NCBI GenBank assembly: GCA_002497765.1
Contig: DAET01000016.1
Coordinates: forward strand, 1-9,270
Reading direction: 5' to 3'
Origin: Euryarchaeota archaeon UBA486
GTDB lineage: Archaea > Thermoplasmatota > Poseidoniia > Poseidoniales > Poseidoniaceae
Length of the DNA stretch: 9,270 nt
The translations under genes were made by a program, and so were the position numbers. Shown here in pieces: positions 8,101 to 9,270 of this stretch. Under the pieces are notes generated by a model. It saw only the letters and a list, made by a program, of their open reading frames with translations, searched no databases and was not told where the DNA came from. The number at the start of each line of letters is the position of its first letter. Position 1 is the stretch's first letter.

Positions 8101-9270
8101 ACGAGCACCTCCTCAATGTCGCTGTGGGAACCCGCGGAAACAACAGGAGCGGAGGGGGCGGTTGATTCAGGTGCCGGTGGAGCGGCTGGTTCGACAGCAG
8201 GAGCCTGTACGCTGGGGGGCGCTGCTGCAGGAGCAGGAGTTGAGCCGCCACCGTTCATGCGCTGGATGTAGCCGATCATGTGGTTCAGCGTCGGATGGTC
8301 GGCCAGGACAAAGTCCTCGTCAATGGGGAGGGCGAATTTGTCGCGAATATCGGCCATGATTTCCGCCTGCTTCACCGTGTCGATGCCCAATTCGCCCTCA
8401 AGGTCCTGATCGAGTTCAATGAAATCAGCCGGATACCCCGTGTGTTCAACCACAACGGCCACGACCGTGGCCGTCATTTCAGCGTCGTCAACCACCGGCG
8501 CCATTGAGGGCGCAACGGGTGCAGCAGGTGCGTTTTCGGGTTCAGCCGCCGAAGGCGTGGGTTGGGGAGCAGGAGAGGAGGCTGCTGGCGATGGAGAGAC
8601 TGGAGCGCCATCACCGGTCATTCGCTGGATGTAGCCGATCATGTGATTGAGGGTTGGATAGTCTGCCAGCACGAAATCTTCGTCCACGGGAAGACCGAAC
8701 CGTTCACGGATGTCCGCCATGATCTCGGCCTGTTTGACCGTATCAATGCCCAATTCACCTTCGAGGTCTTGGTCGAGTTCAACAAAGTCCGCCGGGTAGC
8801 CAGTGTGCTTGACCACGACCTCAATGACCGTGCTCACCAATTCACCGTCCTCAACCACGGAGGCGGAGAGAGCGGCTGGCGCCGGTGCTGCTGGCGTGGC
8901 CGAGGCGGTCGTTGGAGGCGGGGTTGGAGCGGGTGAAGGCGCTGGCTTGGGAGCGGGCGCGTCCACCACCGTGGCTTTTCCTTCCCACGCTGCCGTGGCC
9001 GGCCATGGTTCGCCTTGAACGCCGCCGTGGAGGTTGTCGTCACCGTTCACGTAGGCCACGAGTTTGTTCTGAAGCACCCGCATGACGACGTCGTCGGTTC
9101 CGGCGAGCCCTCGGGCCCACGCCAGTAACTTTGCACCGTTGATGCGGTCGCCCTCGACCGGCCATCGGCGCATGAGGGAGAGCGCAATTTGCGAGCCAAA
9201 CCCTGCGGCAAACCGCAAACCGTACTGCAATTCGGGGTAGTCACCGCCCGTTGAGAGGTTGAGGTCGCCC
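5175..9270 (-). CDS. PfaA-like iterative fatty acid/polyketide synthase, C-terminal 1,364 residues (KS end-ACPx3-KR-DH), 5'-partial
   Basis: Partial multidomain synthase; the frame is open to the right edge, so the start lies outside. Residues here count from the first whole codon (9269-9267). Residues 1-75 look like the end of a condensing domain: A-A-G-F-G-S-Q at 21-27 matches the final glycine-rich KS motif. Pro/Ala linkers then separate three acyl-carrier domains (about 137-218, 259-339, 379-460). A ketoreductase spans about 493-1025: a degenerate N-terminal Rossmann half, then the cofactor loop GGGSGVTA (744-751) and the full tetrad Lys897, Ser924, Tyr937, Asn941. A double-hotdog dehydratase spans about 1045-1350, with HxxxGxxxxP from His1079 to Pro1088, FHGPRFQ near 1215-1221, and Glu1273 where a catalytic Asp is usual. 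The order matches the C-terminal half of PfaA-type polyunsaturated fatty acid synthases, except that no acyltransferase lies between KS and the carriers. It would build acyl chains by condensation, keto reduction and dehydration. Chain length, product and enoyl reduction partner cannot be read here. Confidence 0.88.
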   Translation of the reverse strand, partial: GDLNLSTGGDYPELQYGLRFAAGFGSQIALSLMRRWPVEGDRINGAKLLAWARGLAGTDDVVMRVLQNKLVAYVNGDDNLHGGVQGEPWPATAAWEGKATVVDAPAPKPAPSPAPTPPPTTASATPAAPAPAALSASVVEDGELVSTVIEVVVKHTGYPADFVELDQDLEGELGIDTVKQAEIMADIRERFGLPVDEDFVLADYPTLNHMIGYIQRMTGDGAPVSPSPAASSPAPQPTPSAAEPENAPAAPVAPSMAPVVDDAEMTATVVAVVVEHTGYPADFIELDQDLEGELGIDTVKQAEIMADIRDKFALPIDEDFVLADHPTLNHMIGYIQRMNGGGSTPAPAAAPPSVQAPAVEPAAPPAPESTAPSAPVVSAGSHSDIEEVLVSVVVDHTGYPADFIEMDQDLEGELGIDTVKQAEIMAEIRDRFALPVDEDFVLADHPTLNHFTAYIVKMRGGTSEAGAQATSSTVESTSAEATARPPSHQAGTRRWQVEIEACPGEPSTLAVSGTVVVSDDGWGIAEAFCQRMEARGLSAVRIGFESRIRDASRHDEGGRTVYRADPEQPEHLAWIAEQLEGTTLAGLVHMAPLKLASEQWSEDSYPSSQIALAAHGWFGLLKELGGALPADAPGFVASVTSLDGRHGNLGDRFNAVQCAASGITKSYAFERPDLRCRALDLHPDFVLDETAAAQRIEDDVFGLGGEVEVGLDRDGRRWALVAFAEDVVEDLQPLTADDTWLVSGGGSGVTAASVIGVARASDGAGAHFELLGRSQLIESTAAWVDWSEDQLGEEKNALRQRLVDASDNGKVTMVEWNRAWQRFTRSRDVYLTLKAIEETGNHAHYHAVDVMDRAALETLGSNLGRSITGVVHGAGLEDSKLVADKGYDVFDRVVRVKIDGWQSLLSAVKASGRDAPSFACCFTSVAGRFGNGGQTDYAAANSVLDAEMARFTASHDGRGVAIGWTGWRDVGMATRGSIEAVFAAAGIETLAVEDGVAIFVDEALRGGKRRVLGCGSLGLMDRFSSFREAPLKLPGEMAAAMADPTRFPFVDKVVAFEEGQRLTTQSTLSTVDHPFLVDHAIEGVPYHPGVMALEMFAQASLLLHPSSCLAGFEEVTFGLPVKLMKGPMTVRVEADVDRTDGDLTWVRCRLVSDLMNSKGEVFGEREHHLATVRLVAKQDDLRPFLEREVGQLPAIGTPPMGDLLHPASFIYDRYFHGPRFQSHGGVLGGAGNANEPGIDGLALMRHQLPAADQFAVEQDGEAVLLEALPMLIEAGFQNAGLVAMEVLGFSSLPVGIAWSTMLRVPEQDETLRLRTVQLEHLDDGTTVHDVLIVGDDDAPVMALKGLRLKAMANVAEDQRFTVER
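7890..8861 (-). repeat. Three tandem acyl-carrier domains with Pro/Ala linkers, about 120-residue period
   Basis: Each unit is an 80-residue carrier domain plus a linker of about 40 residues rich in Pro and Ala. Units lie at about 8616-8861, 8253-8495 and 7890-8135. Each holds HTGYPADF, then ELGIDTVKQAEIMA, then DEDFVLAD and PTLNH. The modification-site codon is ACG (Thr) in all three, at 8739-8741, 8376-8378 and 8016-8018, giving periods of 363 and 360 bases. Tandem carriers raise flux in PUFA synthases, which is the likely role here. Over an 18-codon core, units 1 and 2 encode the same residues with 11 synonymous differences, so they are not a recent duplication. Confidence 0.93.

Noticed and set aside
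8253..8861. Carrier repeats as an assembly duplication artefact
   Set aside because: The copies differ at many synonymous positions and in their linkers, so they are real separate domains.
5175..9230. TTG at 9230 as the start of the large synthase
   Set aside because: The same frame continues without a stop to base 9270 and the residues before and after this TTG form one continuous KS-like segment, so the real start lies outside the window.

Overview
The window looks like a piece of a marine Euryarchaeota chromosome, probably Marine Group II (Candidatus Poseidoniales). This is an inference from three things. The first gene is a clear CDP-archaeol synthase (carS), an enzyme of archaeal ether-lipid synthesis. 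The second gene carries a short lipoprotein leader ending in a P-L-S-G-C lipobox, a style common in that group, on a secreted zinc peptidase. The genes are packed tightly in GC-rich DNA with very short spacers. No rRNA, tRNA, CRISPR array, insertion sequence or phage gene was seen.

Layout. Bases 1-119 are the left edge; the carS frame stays open through them. Four genes run on the + strand: carS (120-773), a lipoprotein M28 zinc peptidase (831-2249), a protein joining about five membrane helices to an alpha/beta-hydrolase domain (2295-3935), and a small three-helix membrane protein with MerT-like features and a GTG start (3977-4402). Two genes run convergently on the - strand. A very large multidomain synthase enters from beyond the right edge (9270-5175), and a Sfp-type phosphopantetheinyl transferase follows 10 bases later (5164-4403). 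The last + gene and the transferase meet exactly: both TGA stop codons lie in the single palindrome TGATCA at 4400-4405.

The visible 1,364 residues of the synthase read: end of a condensing (ketosynthase-like) domain, a Pro/Ala linker, three tandem acyl-carrier domains, a ketoreductase with its degenerate N-terminal Rossmann half, and a double-hotdog dehydratase. This is close to the C-terminal order of PfaA-type polyunsaturated fatty acid synthases. The neighbouring transferase would load the carrier domains, so the - strand forms a coherent two-gene module for an iterative acyl chain-building pathway. That is striking beside carS in an archaeon, because archaeal membranes are built from isoprenoids. 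The most unusual detail is that all three carrier domains have Thr where the phosphopantetheine-accepting Ser normally sits. The three domains differ at many synonymous sites but hardly at all in protein sequence, so they look old and under selection.

The transferase gene also contains a 60-base island of only 23% GC (4561-4620) with T-runs and an inverted repeat. It may act as the terminator for the facing + strand genes.
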